Below are positions 53,627 through 62,844 of a stretch of DNA of 64,000 nt, piece by piece. The first letter of the stretch is position 1. Every line of letters begins with the position of its first letter. A program made the position numbers and the translations under genes. The DNA is taken from positions 1,499,970 through 1,563,969 of the forward strand of contig JAFLBX010000001.1 of NCBI GenBank assembly GCA_017303675.1, written 5' to 3'. The DNA comes from Ignavibacteria bacterium. GTDB taxonomy: Bacteria; Bacteroidota; Ignavibacteria; Tepidaquicellales; OLB5. The notes under the pieces are model-generated. The model did not search any database, was not told where the DNA came from, and saw only the letters and a list, made by a program, of their open reading frames with translations.

Positions 53627-54663
53627 AAAAATTAGCATTACCTGTATCTCTTGGGTTAGCGCACGGTGTATCTGATTGTTCAGCTGGTTTGATCCTGGGC
53701 AGTCTGAGCAATTCTGTATCCATATACGGAGTTGGCTCTATGGTATTATTATACAACGTTCTTGCATTTGGCGCACAGCCGCTGGCAGGTCTGTTGACAG
53801 ATAAGCTAAAGAACCCAAAACTCGCTGTGCTTACCGGACTCTTCCTGATGGCAGCAGCTATCATAATGTATTTCATTCATCCTTTTTCCGCTGTTTTGTT
53901 TGCCGGCTTAGCATCCGCCGTGTTCCATGTAGGCGGGGGAGCACTTGCACTCTGTTCAACTCCTGATAGATCATCAGGGGCAGGATTATTTTCAGCTCCT
54001 GGCGTTGCCGGACTTGCAATTGGTGGTTACCTTGCAATAAGTGATATTTTCCCCGCAGCAATTATGATAACACTGCTTTCTGCCCTGGCTGTATTCATTT
54101 TCGCGCTGAAAATCCCGGTGTTGCCTTATAATTCAATTAAAGAAGAAAATGAATTTGATAAGCACGATTTCATTATGCTGATCTTACTTCTGGCAATAGC
54201 ATTACGTTCTGCAGTATGGAATATATTTCAGCATATCGAACAGGGTGAAATTACCAATATTATTTTAATATCAATTTCAGCAGCAGGCGGAAAAATTTTA
54301 GGCGGGTATGCAGGTGATTTTTTCGGGTGGAGGAGATATTCATTTTCTGCTATAATTCTAGCAATCCCCTTGTTGATCCTCGGCGAAACAAGCATATATT
54401 TCCTGCTTCCGGGTATTGCCTTGCTGCAATCGGTTACCCCAATAATGGTGACTGCAATTTATAAAAATATGAAAAAACTTCCGGCTACATCTGCGGGACT
54501 TTCATTTGGACTCGCTATCGCTGCCGGCGGTTTGCCGTTTATTCAGGGGGATATTGCCGCTGAAGAATTTTCTTCACCGCTTATAATCGGGGGAGTATTG
54601 ATACTGACTGCTATATTGATTTTTGTAAGTATTCAAAGGAAAGTAAAAAAAGTTAATGCTTGA
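53623..54663 (+). CDS. MFS-type transporter
   Basis: 346 residues with about ten to eleven membrane helices. The N-terminal LGLAHGVSDCSAGLILGSL and AFGAQPLAGLLTDKLKNPKLAVLTGL (an MFS loop 2-3-like motif with the D-x-K pattern) and the central KILGGYAGDFFGWRRYSF support major facilitator membership. Shorter than the usual 400 residues. Similar in general look to small fosmidomycin-resistance-like MFS proteins. Substrate unknown. Confidence 0.72.
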   Translation: MKKLALPVSLGLAHGVSDCSAGLILGSLSNSVSIYGVGSMVLLYNVLAFGAQPLAGLLTDKLKNPKLAVLTGLFLMAAAIIMYFIHPFSAVLFAGLASAVFHVGGGALALCSTPDRSSGAGLFSAPGVAGLAIGGYLAISDIFPAAIMITLLSALAVFIFALKIPVLPYNSIKEENEFDKHDFIMLILLLAIALRSAVWNIFQHIEQGEITNIILISISAAGGKILGGYAGDFFGWRRYSFSAIILAIPLLILGETSIYFLLPGIALLQSVTPIMVTAIYKNMKKLPATSAGLSFGLAIAAGGLPFIQGDIAAEEFSSPLIIGGVLILTAILIFVSIQRKVKKVNA

Positions 54664-55120
54664 TAAACTGCTTAATTACAATAATATTTACCAGCAATGG
54701 ATAAATAAAGGTTCTACCAAAGAAGCTGCCATAGAGCTAACAATTCAGCAATTAGACGGGCTGGAAGATATTATAAGTAATGAAGATAGCTGGTATGAGC
54801 TTCTGGAAATTTCAGCACGGGGCAGAAACTATGATGCCTGGCTGGCTATGGATTGGCCCGAAGGATTTGATGAGCTGCTGCTTTGCGTTCCATTATGCAA
54901 GCTGGTTGATTGGGAGTGCGGCAAATGTACCGTGGGGATGAGGCAGGAAAACAATTCATGCGCACATGATTATTCATTGTTCGGGTATATTGGTGAACTG
55001 GTGAAAAACGGAATGAGAAATGAACTGCTGCAGCATGTTAAAAATTCAAGAAAATTTTTAAAAAATGAAGGTTTTACCTGGAATATTCATAAATGTGAAT
55101 TCGAAGTAACCAATATCTGA
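54656..55120 (+). CDS. Hypothetical cytosolic protein with several Cys
   Basis: 154 residues, no family recognised. It has no signal peptide and contains VDWECGKCTVGMRQENNSC, a Cys-x2-Cys pair plus two more Cys and His residues that could bind zinc. Its ATG overlaps the MFS stop by 8 bp. Followed at 15 bp by the CPxC small-protein gene. Confidence 0.6.
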   Translation: MLDKLLNYNNIYQQWINKGSTKEAAIELTIQQLDGLEDIISNEDSWYELLEISARGRNYDAWLAMDWPEGFDELLLCVPLCKLVDWECGKCTVGMRQENNSCAHDYSLFGYIGELVKNGMRNELLQHVKNSRKFLKNEGFTWNIHKCEFEVTNI

Positions 55121-55134
55121 ATTTATAATTTTAA

Positions 55135-55311
55135 ATGGAATATTTTTATACATGTCCGTATTGCTGGCAGGAAGTTTCAATAATTTTGGATGTAAGTATT
55201 AACCGGCAAACAATGATAGAGGATTGTGAAGTGTGCTGTAATCCTGTTGAATTCCGTTATGAAGTGAAGGATTCTGAAATTATCAATTTTGAAGTAATTA
55301 AAATTCAATAA
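55135..55311 (+). CDS. CPXCG-motif cysteine-rich small protein
   Basis: 58 residues, too short for standard ORF tracks. Protein begins MEYFYTCPYCWQEVSIILD and has a second pair in EDCEVCCNPVEFRYEV, giving a four-Cys zinc-ribbon pattern of the CPXCG small protein family (function unknown). The stop at 55309-55311 is 2 bp before the next ATG. Part of the plus-strand operon. Confidence 0.8.
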   Translation: MEYFYTCPYCWQEVSIILDVSINRQTMIEDCEVCCNPVEFRYEVKDSEIINFEVIKIQ

Positions 55312-55313
55312 AT

Positions 55314-55613
55314 ATGTCAGATAACAGTGATCAGGTTTATGATATTATTTCAGGCAGTTTTGAACTTGAAAAAGTTAACGAGATCACAATAGAACAAATT
55401 CAAAAAGTTCTTACTGCAAGGATCCGTGAAATGCTTGATAAAAACCTGGAAAAATTACTCCATGTATTATACAGAATAGATGTAAGCCAGAAGAAAACCG
55501 ATAAGATATTTAACAGTCCGTTTAAAGATGAAATTGCTGAAAATTTAGCTGCTGCTGTTATTGAACGGCAGCTTGAAAAAATTGAAACCCGCAAAAAATA
55601 CAGCAGGAAATAA
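55314..55613 (+). CDS. Small hypothetical protein
   Basis: 99 residues, acidic and helical, with no signal peptide or membrane segment (VNEITIEQIQKVLTARIREMLDKNLEKLLHVLYRID). Family not recognised. Starts 2 bp after the CPXCG-protein gene. Frame and codon use look coding, and its position in the tight operon supports it. Confidence 0.6.
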   Translation: MSDNSDQVYDIISGSFELEKVNEITIEQIQKVLTARIREMLDKNLEKLLHVLYRIDVSQKKTDKIFNSPFKDEIAENLAAAVIERQLEKIETRKKYSRK

Positions 55614-55692
55614 TTTTACAAATTAAGCATTAACATCAACTTGCAGTAAGCCAATTACTGTCACAGCCCTCATTTAAAACAGTCTAATTAAT

Positions 55693-56586
55693 ATGACAGA
55701 AAATCCATTTATTGAAAAAGTATCTGCCGGCGAGAAAGATGAGCAGCTGATAGATGAAGCGCTTACAGGCAGCCGCCATGCGCTTGAAAGGCTTATTTAC
55801 AGGCACCAGGCGTGGATTTACAACATTGCTTTAAGAATGGTCTTTTACCCGCAGGAAGCCGAGGATGTTACACAGGAAGTACTTATAAAGATAATTACCA
55901 AGCTTTCCACATTCCGGAAAGAAAGCAGTTTCAGAACCTGGGCTTACCGTATTGTTATTAACCAGGTACTTAATATGAAAAAATCCATGGGTGAAAAAAA
56001 TCACGCATCTGATTTTGATGAATACTGGAAGATAATTGAAAATACTCCTGATAACGAACTGCCTGCCCAGGAAAATTATAAAGTTGAGATGCAAACGCTT
56101 GTTAATGAAGTTAAAGTAAGCTGTATGTCAGGTATGCTGTTATGTATGGATAGGGAACAGAGGCTAATTTTTATACTTGGCAGCATTTTTCAGGTGACTG
56201 ATAAAATTGGCGCTGAGATCATGGATATGACCCGTGATAACTTCAGGCAGAAGCTTTCAAGGGCAAGGAAACAAATGCATAATTTTATGCATGATAAATG
56301 CGGCCTCATGAACAAAAATAATCCCTGCAGCTGTGAAAAGAAAACAAAAGCTCTAATAGATTGCGGTTATGTGGACCCCGAAAAATTACTATTCAATATT
56401 AATTATGTACACTCTGTTGAAAGTACTGCGGGGCTCAGGGCAGAAAAGCTTGATGAATTGCTTGAAGACCGTTCACAAAAACTATTTAGGGAAAATCCCT
56501 TTCAGGAACCTCCAGATTTTGTAAAATCGTTAAGAGTAATTTTAGACCACAAAGAATTCAGAGAAATATTCAATTTTACAAATTAA
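55693..56586 (+). CDS. ECF-type sigma factor with Cys-rich C-terminal extension
   Basis: 297 residues. Sigma region 2 (ALERLIYRHQAWIYNIALRMVFYPQEAEDVTQEVLIKIITKLSTFRKESSFRTWAYRIVINQ, about 30-95) and region 4 (REQRLIFILGSIFQVTDKIGAEIMDMTRDNFRQKLSRARKQM, about 155-196) are both present. A 100-residue extension follows, opening with a Cys cluster (CGLMNKNNPCSCEKKTKALIDCG), perhaps a zinc or redox sensor. No anti-sigma gene is seen next to it. Probably controls secreted-protein genes such as the following one (inference). Confidence 0.88.
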   Translation: MTENPFIEKVSAGEKDEQLIDEALTGSRHALERLIYRHQAWIYNIALRMVFYPQEAEDVTQEVLIKIITKLSTFRKESSFRTWAYRIVINQVLNMKKSMGEKNHASDFDEYWKIIENTPDNELPAQENYKVEMQTLVNEVKVSCMSGMLLCMDREQRLIFILGSIFQVTDKIGAEIMDMTRDNFRQKLSRARKQMHNFMHDKCGLMNKNNPCSCEKKTKALIDCGYVDPEKLLFNINYVHSVESTAGLRAEKLDELLEDRSQKLFRENPFQEPPDFVKSLRVILDHKEFREIFNFTN

Positions 56587-56594
56587 TTCGATAA

Positions 56595-57989
56595 ATGATA
56601 AAATACTATATTCTGCTCTTAGCCCTCTTTGTTTCATGTATTAATGTAAATTCTGTAACCAGGAATGTTCCTGCGCAATATTCCACAATACAGGCTGCAA
56701 TTAATGCAGCGGTAAATGGCGATACTGTTCTGGTAGCGCCCGGTACTTACCTTGAAAATATTAACTTCAGAGGTAAAAATATTGTCGTTACAAGCACTTT
56801 TTTTTTAACAAATGATCCTTCAATAATTTCTTCGACTATAATTGATGGCAGCAATCCTTCGCAGCCTGATTCAGGTAGCTGTGTTATAATATGCAGGGGA
56901 GAAGATTCAACGGCAGTTCTGCAGGGATTTTCCATTACCCGCGGGACAGGTACAAAATGGAATGATGAACACTTTGCAGGACTTTACCGTGAAGGCGGTG
57001 GTATTCTGGTTGCATTATCATCTCCTGTTATTCAATTCAATATTATTCATAATAACGTAATTACAAACCTGTCAGGTGTGATCAGCACAGGCGGCGGTGG
57101 TGTTAGAATGGGTGACGGATATCCAAGATTTTTTAATAATATAGTTATGAATAATTCAGCCCGATATGGAGCGGGGATAGTATTAAATTATACAGCCGGT
57201 CAGCTAAAGAATAATATAATTTGTTCAAATTATGGATCATTGCAATATGGTGCTGGTTCTGGAGTGTGGATAAACGGAAATAATCCAAGACAAATTATCT
57301 TTATTAATAATACAGTTGCAGGAAATTCCTGTGTATCAGGTTACAGCGGGATCTATGGAGGAGCTTCAGCACTATTCAAAAATAATATAATTTGGGGAAA
57401 TCCTTCTCCTGCAAATACACAGGTTTCATATTCCGCTGGTATGACTTATTCATTGATACAGGGGGTAAATTCGGGAATTGGAAATATCAATTCAGATCCC
57501 TTATTCGCTGATACTAATTATATATTGCAAAATGCTTCACCCTGTATTGATAAAGGGGATTCCGGTACAGTTTATAATGATATTCCTGACCCGGTTAATC
57601 CATTAAATGCAAAATATCCCTCTAAAGGTACTTTGCGGAATGATATAGGGGCATACGGCGGGCCGCTGGCAGCGCTCCTTACCAACCAGTTAATCGGCGT
57701 ACAGATCAATTCAGCCGAAATACCGCAGAACTATAGACTTTACCAGAACTATCCAAACCCTTTTAACCCGGTCACAAAAATAAAGTTTGATCTGCCCAAA
57801 AGCGGTTTTGTTAAGCTTGCTGTTTATGATATTCTTGGTAAGCAAGTATCAATACTTGTTTATGAACATCTAAGCAGCGGAAGTTACACTGCAGATCTGA
57901 ATGCTTCAGTGCTGAGTTCAGGAATTTATTTCTATACACTGCAAAGCGGCGATTTTATTACGACTAAAAAAATGATATTGACAAAATAA
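56595..57989 (+). CDS. Secreted right-handed beta-helix (pectin-lyase-like) protein with T9SS type A sorting domain
   Basis: 464 residues. Signal peptide, then VPAQYSTIQAAINAAVNGDTVLVAPGTYLENI, the classic N-cap of parallel beta-helix proteins, followed by helix rungs rich in Asn and Gly (NNIVMNNSARYGAGIVLN, NNTVAGNSC, NNIIWGNPSP). The last 80 residues are a T9SS domain: YQNYPNPFNPVTKIKFDLPK, LAVYDILGKQVSILV, GIYFYTLQSGD and KKMILTK. A cell-surface or released polysaccharide-binding protein is likely, not necessarily an enzyme. Confidence 0.9.
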   Translation: MIKYYILLLALFVSCINVNSVTRNVPAQYSTIQAAINAAVNGDTVLVAPGTYLENINFRGKNIVVTSTFFLTNDPSIISSTIIDGSNPSQPDSGSCVIICRGEDSTAVLQGFSITRGTGTKWNDEHFAGLYREGGGILVALSSPVIQFNIIHNNVITNLSGVISTGGGGVRMGDGYPRFFNNIVMNNSARYGAGIVLNYTAGQLKNNIICSNYGSLQYGAGSGVWINGNNPRQIIFINNTVAGNSCVSGYSGIYGGASALFKNNIIWGNPSPANTQVSYSAGMTYSLIQGVNSGIGNINSDPLFADTNYILQNASPCIDKGDSGTVYNDIPDPVNPLNAKYPSKGTLRNDIGAYGGPLAALLTNQLIGVQINSAEIPQNYRLYQNYPNPFNPVTKIKFDLPKSGFVKLAVYDILGKQVSILVYEHLSSGSYTADLNASVLSSGIYFYTLQSGDFITTKKMILTK

Positions 57990-58003
57990 TTCTTAATGGA
58001 ATT

Positions 58004-58030
58004 AAAAAAGCCCGGTTAATCCGGGCTTTT
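58004..58030. terminator. Bidirectional rho-independent terminator
   Basis: Stem AAAAAGCCCGG (58004-58014) with CCGGGCTTTT (58021-58030), loop TTAAT region, followed by a T-run on the right and preceded by an A-run on the left. It stops both the beta-helix gene and the converging YIP1 gene. Confidence 0.9.
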
Positions 58031-58057
58031 CTTTTTTACATATAAACTGATGGAGGT

Positions 58058-58864
58058 CTACCTTCCCATAAACATACTGAAGGGACCGTATGTTGAAAGC
58101 AGTACCCAGGCTATCCAAAGAATAAATACAAAAGGTATTGTCTGAGAATTTTTTAGGTTTGAAACTTTTGCAAGTCCAATACCCGCAATGATTAAATACC
58201 AAATATTTATCAGGTCAAAATTTGCAAGCAGTGTGAACATATCTTTACCAACTGCTTCTTTTGAAACAAGAAGTACCGGTCCAATATTCATCATCAGCTT
58301 ACCCATTAATACTGCAAGAACTGTATCAACAACCATCTGTATGGCTGTAATAATGGCTGTTAGCCCCAATACATTCATTATATCTACATAACCGGCTGAG
58401 CCCTTGAATATTTTCAGTCCTCCCCAGTATATCAATGCTTTTAAAAAGAAAATTATTAATACACCAAAAACTGAGCCGACTATTCCGAAAATTACGAACA
58501 TAGAACCGCCGAACATTTTATCAGTATTTTCAAGCTGTTCATCTGCAGCTTCACGGGTCATTTTTCCTTCTTTAACAGCTTCATCAAACCGTTTTTTCAT
58601 AGCCTCACGCTGCTGCGTTTTTATCTCAGAAACCAGCTCTTCATCGCGTGTCACCAGAATACTTGAAAGAATACTCACAACAATAAGTATCAGCAGGGGA
58701 ACAAGCCAATAATTCCTTTTTGCTGAACGTTTTACAGCTTCAAATGTTTCCCCGGGTTCTGTAAATATTCCCGCCATAGCATCTCCAAGCGAAATGCTTT
58801 CCTGTGGTGCCGGCAGCTCAGTTGTTTCAACCGTATTATTTTCAGGTGATTTATTCTCTTCCAT
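58058..58864 (-). CDS. YIP1-family membrane protein
   Basis: 268 residues. A polar N-terminus (about 55 residues), five membrane helices (about residues 52-70, 122-145, 155-180, 195-220 and 235-262), and a soluble, charged loop after the first (EELVSEIKTQQREAMKKRFDEA). The ISLGDAMAGIFTEPGETFEAVKR motif and AYVDIMNVLGLTAIITAIQMVVD block are typical of bacterial YIP1 proteins. Function unknown. Starts 20 bp after dapB. Confidence 0.8.
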   Translation of the reverse strand: MEENKSPENNTVETTELPAPQESISLGDAMAGIFTEPGETFEAVKRSAKRNYWLVPLLILIVVSILSSILVTRDEELVSEIKTQQREAMKKRFDEAVKEGKMTREAADEQLENTDKMFGGSMFVIFGIVGSVFGVLIIFFLKALIYWGGLKIFKGSAGYVDIMNVLGLTAIITAIQMVVDTVLAVLMGKLMMNIGPVLLVSKEAVGKDMFTLLANFDLINIWYLIIAGIGLAKVSNLKNSQTIPFVFILWIAWVLLSTYGPFSMFMGR

Positions 58865-58884
58865 TGTTTTAAATGTTGAATTTG

Positions 58885-59613
58885 TTATTTTATTAATTCA
58901 TTAAAAACATCTTCAAACTTGTAAAATCCTTTTTTGCCTTTTATGAATTTCGCCGCAATCAAAGCGCCTTCAGCAAAGCCCCGCCTTGATTTGGCATTGT
59001 GAACAAGAGTAATAGTATCAGCTTCGCTGTCAAATTCCACTTCATGCCTGCCAACTACATCGGTTATCCTGTGAGATCTTATATTGATCTCATTTTTTGC
59101 CGGGGAATCAGAATCACTTGCAAATGCCGACTTCCTGTTTATATTTTCCGTTAAATATTCTGCAGTCCTTAAGCTTGTTCCGCTTGGCTTATCCAGCTTT
59201 TGCGTGTGATGAGTTTCACTTACACTTATATCATATTGCGGATATTTGTCTATCAGTTTGCCGGCATTTTTTATTATCTGGAAAAATATATTCACACCAA
59301 TTGAAAAATTGCTTGCATATATAAAGCCTGTCCCGCTTTTTTTGATTATATCCTTAACAACATCTGCTTTGTTGTACCAGCCGGTTGTGCCGCATACAAT
59401 ATCTATACCTTTTGATGAAAGATATTCAATGTTCTCTATCACGCTTGCCGGAGTAGAAAATTCAATAGCTACATCTGTGTTAACATTTAGATGTTCCTTC
59501 ACCGGATTTATTACATCATATTTACCTGAAATAGTAAATTCTTCTTTCGGGGCAATTTCTTCTATTATTTTACCCATTTTTCCGTAACCAACCAAAGCTA
59601 GATTTATCATCAT
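58885..59613 (-). CDS. dapB: 4-hydroxy-tetrahydrodipicolinate reductase
   Basis: 242 residues. It performs the NAD(P)H-dependent DapB step of lysine and diaminopimelate synthesis. N-terminal Rossmann GYGKMGKIIEE replaces the longer GxxGxMG form seen in E. coli, the VCGTTGWYN block replaces GTTG, and HHTQKLDKPSGTSLRTAE contains the catalytic His pair and Lys-Pro-Ser-Gly-Thr signature. Overlaps the aspartate kinase gene by 4 bp (ATGA). Consistent with peptidoglycan that needs DAP. Confidence 0.93.
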   Translation of the reverse strand: MMINLALVGYGKMGKIIEEIAPKEEFTISGKYDVINPVKEHLNVNTDVAIEFSTPASVIENIEYLSSKGIDIVCGTTGWYNKADVVKDIIKKSGTGFIYASNFSIGVNIFFQIIKNAGKLIDKYPQYDISVSETHHTQKLDKPSGTSLRTAEYLTENINRKSAFASDSDSPAKNEINIRSHRITDVVGRHEVEFDSEADTITLVHNAKSRRGFAEGALIAAKFIKGKKGFYKFEDVFNELIK

Positions 59614-61046
59614 GCAATACTCTTTTCTTCTTTTTTTATGATTTTTTCAAATAAACCTGAATCAGAAGCCCGGTTTTCAAAAAATTCTTTGTGCAGATTC
59701 TTCAATATTGTATTGCAGTTATCAATATTCACTAAAATTGAAAAACTATGCGGATTAAAGCCAAATATAACCGATTCAGCTTTCATTCCCGGGTTGCACA
59801 TAAATACACTTTGTTCAAAGTTCTCAATTGAATTCAGGTCAGACCCAACCAGTGTTATCAGTACCTTATCTTTCACAATCTCGCACTCAGAAATTTCATC
59901 GAACTCATTTTTCAGCTCATCATAATGTATCTTTGTATAAGCATTTTCGGCAATGACAATTATCAATGCGTTATTGGATGAAAGCAGAATATCAATTTGC
60001 GGCTTATGTTTAGAAAGTATGTTGAGCATCATTTCCCAGAAAATGAACTGGCTTAATGTTTCCTTTGGTTTGACCCTGAGAACTATAATGTTTTTTTTGT
60101 AGGTAACTGATTTTATGTGCTCGTTGAATTTTAGCTGAGAATTTACTGTGGTTCCCGTTGAAGCCGTGTTCTTAGAATTTAATATTTTTATTGGAATATC
60201 TTTTTTCAGTGCGGGTTTAACGGAGTTCTTATGAAGTACTTTTGCGCCGAAATTGGAAAGTTCTTCCATTTCCCTGAATGATATTTCTGTCAGTTTTAAT
60301 GCATCGGGAATAATGTTCGGATCACACGTCAAAACCCCGTCAACATCTGTCCAGATCTGTATCTCATCAGCATCTGTTAAAGAACCGTAAATTGCAGCCG
60401 AAAAATCAGAGCTTTCTCTTCCCATTGTCGTGGGAATACCGTCTTCTGTCGAGCCCATAAATCCCTGTGCCAGAACAATTTTATTTTTTTCAAGCAGCGG
60501 TTTCACTATTCTATCGGCGTTTATTTGTGAAAGCTCAAAATTAGGGTACGCCCTCGAAAAATCATTGTTGGTCTTAATTACATCCTGAGAGTTTATAAGC
60601 TCAACCTCAAGCCCTTCATTTAACATTGCGTAGTATATAACATTCGATGACATAAGCTCGCCAAAAACCCTGAAAGCATCAAGTATTCTGAGTGAAAGCT
60701 CGTTTATAATTGAAAGTCCTTTTATAAGCTCAGCTATTTGCCTGTGATAATTTATTATCTTTTCTGCCGCTGCTGCTTTTAATGAGCTTTCTTTCACCAG
60801 CTCATTAATAATTACATGATGCCTGTTAATAATTTCTTCAAGCTGTTTTTCTGCTTCTTTAACATCTTTGGCAGCAGCAGCTCTGGCAATAATTTCCAGG
60901 GTTGTTGTAGCCCTGGAAATGGCTGAAACTACAACAACTTTCCTGCCGGAAGTATTTCTTACTATATTAATTACATTCCTGATAGAATCGCTATCCTGGA
61001 CAGAAGTTCCGCCGAACTTCATTACTATTGTTCCTTTTTTGTTCAT
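59610..61046 (-). CDS. lysC: Aspartate kinase
   Basis: 478 residues. First step of the lysine, threonine and methionine pathway. N-terminal VMKFGGTSVQDSDSIRNVI is the aspartokinase signature, GRESSDFSAAIYGSLTDADEIQIWTDVDGV gives the substrate region. The C-terminal part has ACT-like regulatory domains (from about residue 320), so feedback control by lysine or threonine is likely. No homoserine dehydrogenase fusion is present. Gene symbol is by function and family, and other aspartokinases may exist elsewhere. Confidence 0.92.
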   Translation of the reverse strand: MNKKGTIVMKFGGTSVQDSDSIRNVINIVRNTSGRKVVVVSAISRATTTLEIIARAAAAKDVKEAEKQLEEIINRHHVIINELVKESSLKAAAAEKIINYHRQIAELIKGLSIINELSLRILDAFRVFGELMSSNVIYYAMLNEGLEVELINSQDVIKTNNDFSRAYPNFELSQINADRIVKPLLEKNKIVLAQGFMGSTEDGIPTTMGRESSDFSAAIYGSLTDADEIQIWTDVDGVLTCDPNIIPDALKLTEISFREMEELSNFGAKVLHKNSVKPALKKDIPIKILNSKNTASTGTTVNSQLKFNEHIKSVTYKKNIIVLRVKPKETLSQFIFWEMMLNILSKHKPQIDILLSSNNALIIVIAENAYTKIHYDELKNEFDEISECEIVKDKVLITLVGSDLNSIENFEQSVFMCNPGMKAESVIFGFNPHSFSILVNIDNCNTILKNLHKEFFENRASDSGLFEKIIKKEEKSIA

Positions 61047-61061
61047 TAAAATGTTAAGTTT

Positions 61062-61655
61062 TTATTTATACAGTTCATTTTCATATATGTAATCTTCAAC
61101 TTTTGAAGGTACCAGGTATTTTATTGAGCGTTTTTCCTTTATCCTGTATCGTATATCGGTTGCTGATATATCGATATTGGGAACGGGGACAAAAATTCCG
61201 CGTCTTGCATATTCATTTTCTACCTGTTGAATAAGGTAACCCGGCCTGTTTATTATTACAACTTCAGTTAAAGCGAATAATTTACCCGGGTCTTTCCATT
61301 TATGAAGATTAATAAGCTGGTCCATTCCTATAACCAGGTAAAATTTAACCTGATCATTTGAATAGCTTTCACGCAGATTTAAAAGAGTGTTTACTGTGTA
61401 ATTGGGTTCTTCACCGGGCATTTTAAGCTCAATATCATTTATAATAAAATTATCATTTCCTTCAATTGCCAGTTTTAACATATTTAACCTGTGTTCACTG
61501 CCTGTTATTGCTGCTGAATTTTTAAGAGGAGGAATGCGGGATGGAATGAACATAACTTCATCCAGGTGCATCTGGTCTTTTACATTTTCTGCCATGATCA
61601 AGTGGCCGTTATGTACCGGGTCAAAGGTTCCGCCGAAAATACCTATTCTTTTCAT
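61062..61655 (-). CDS. nadD: Nicotinate-nucleotide adenylyltransferase
   Basis: 197 residues. NAD synthesis: nicotinate mononucleotide plus ATP. N-terminal IGIFGGTFDPVHNGHLIMAE holds the nucleotide-binding HxGH motif (residues about 15-18), and the C-terminal IDISATDIRYRIKEKRSI has the ISST-R-type signature. Normal length. Its stop is 15 bp before the aspartate kinase start, and its start overlaps the glycosyltransferase stop (TAATG). Confidence 0.95.
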   Translation of the reverse strand: MKRIGIFGGTFDPVHNGHLIMAENVKDQMHLDEVMFIPSRIPPLKNSAAITGSEHRLNMLKLAIEGNDNFIINDIELKMPGEEPNYTVNTLLNLRESYSNDQVKFYLVIGMDQLINLHKWKDPGKLFALTEVVIINRPGYLIQQVENEYARRGIFVPVPNIDISATDIRYRIKEKRSIKYLVPSKVEDYIYENELYK

Positions 61656-62797
61656 TACTTTAACAGCTCCGAATAAATATTTTCTATCTGCGGCACAGTT
61701 TCTGAAACATCATATTGTGTTGAGTCTATCATAGCATTTTGAGCGATCTCAGCCCTAAGGTCAGCATTTTGATATAAAGCAGAAATTTTTCTGAACAGGT
61801 CATCCATATCCCTGGGATCAATTGTCAAAGCTGAATGATCCGGCTTGATCACTTCAAGCAGGTTCGGCAGCCTGCTGCATATTATCGGCAACCTTGAAGC
61901 CATCGCTTCAAGAAGTACATACGGCATACCTTCCCAAAATGAAGGAAAAACAAAAATATCAAATATTGAATAATAATCTGTCAGATTTTCCTGTTCCCCG
62001 GTAAAGATCACAAAATCCTCTAATTGAGATTCGCGGGCTAGATCCTGCATGTTTCTCAGGGTTTTGCCGTCACCTACGAAAATAAATCTCATCCGCGGGT
62101 ATTTTTTTACAAGGAAGTATGCTGTTTGCAGTATTAATTTCTGGTTTTTTTGTTCATCAAATCTGGAAATATTACCAACTATAAAATTGTTTTCATCAAG
62201 CCCAAGTGATTTCATGAGCTGAGTGTTTTTCTTCAGGTTTGCAAATTTACCTGTATTTATTCCGTTTGGAATAATATCGGTTTTTGTTCTGTCAGCTATC
62301 CTGTTCTTTACAGCGGTAAGAAAATCATTGTGGGTTTCGCATATAGTTCTATCCGTAAACTGAACAAGATATTGTTCAATTGATCTGGATACCTTCTTCC
62401 GCAGTAAATTACCGCTGTTTATGTAATGTATGCCATGAATTGTATGAACGCACTTCAGTTCAGGGTTATGCTTCTTTAATATCCTTCCGTAAAATCCTGC
62501 AACACCGCCATGTGTATGAATAAGGTCATATTTATTTACATCGTACAGTTCCTGTAATGGTTTCAGATATTTTGTGCGCATTATTTTGGGAAGTTCTAAA
62601 GGGTGAAATTTTGTAATACATTTTTTGACTTCCTCTTCAAATTTCCCGCCGCCTGCGGCAGCTATGGAAATATCAAAAATGGATTTATCTGCGTATTTGG
62701 CGATAGAAAGTACATTCGTCTGCCCGCCGCCTAAAAATCCGCCATCTATCAGCTGTAATATCTTGAATTTTGCCAAAATTTTCCTGTTAGATAACAA
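61655..62797 (-). CDS. Glycosyltransferase family 4 protein
   Basis: 380 residues of the GT-B fold. N-terminal ILQLIDGGFLGGGQTNVLSIA, the HGGVAGFYGRILK block, and the C-terminal FGFP-like IFVFPSFWEGMPYVLLEAMASRLPIICS nucleotide-sugar region with E-x7-E are typical of GT4. The first possible start is TTG at 62797; a TTG at 62776 (protein starting MAKFKILQLI) fits the family better. Probably cell-surface polysaccharide or lipid glycosylation together with the GT2 gene next door. Confidence 0.9.
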   Translation of the reverse strand: MLSNRKILAKFKILQLIDGGFLGGGQTNVLSIAKYADKSIFDISIAAAGGGKFEEEVKKCITKFHPLELPKIMRTKYLKPLQELYDVNKYDLIHTHGGVAGFYGRILKKHNPELKCVHTIHGIHYINSGNLLRKKVSRSIEQYLVQFTDRTICETHNDFLTAVKNRIADRTKTDIIPNGINTGKFANLKKNTQLMKSLGLDENNFIVGNISRFDEQKNQKLILQTAYFLVKKYPRMRFIFVGDGKTLRNMQDLARESQLEDFVIFTGEQENLTDYYSIFDIFVFPSFWEGMPYVLLEAMASRLPIICSRLPNLLEVIKPDHSALTIDPRDMDDLFRKISALYQNADLRAEIAQNAMIDSTQYDVSETVPQIENIYSELLK

Positions 62798-62844
62798 AAA
62801 TAAGCATTAAAATTGATTGTAGTAAGTGAAATGCGGAGTATAAT

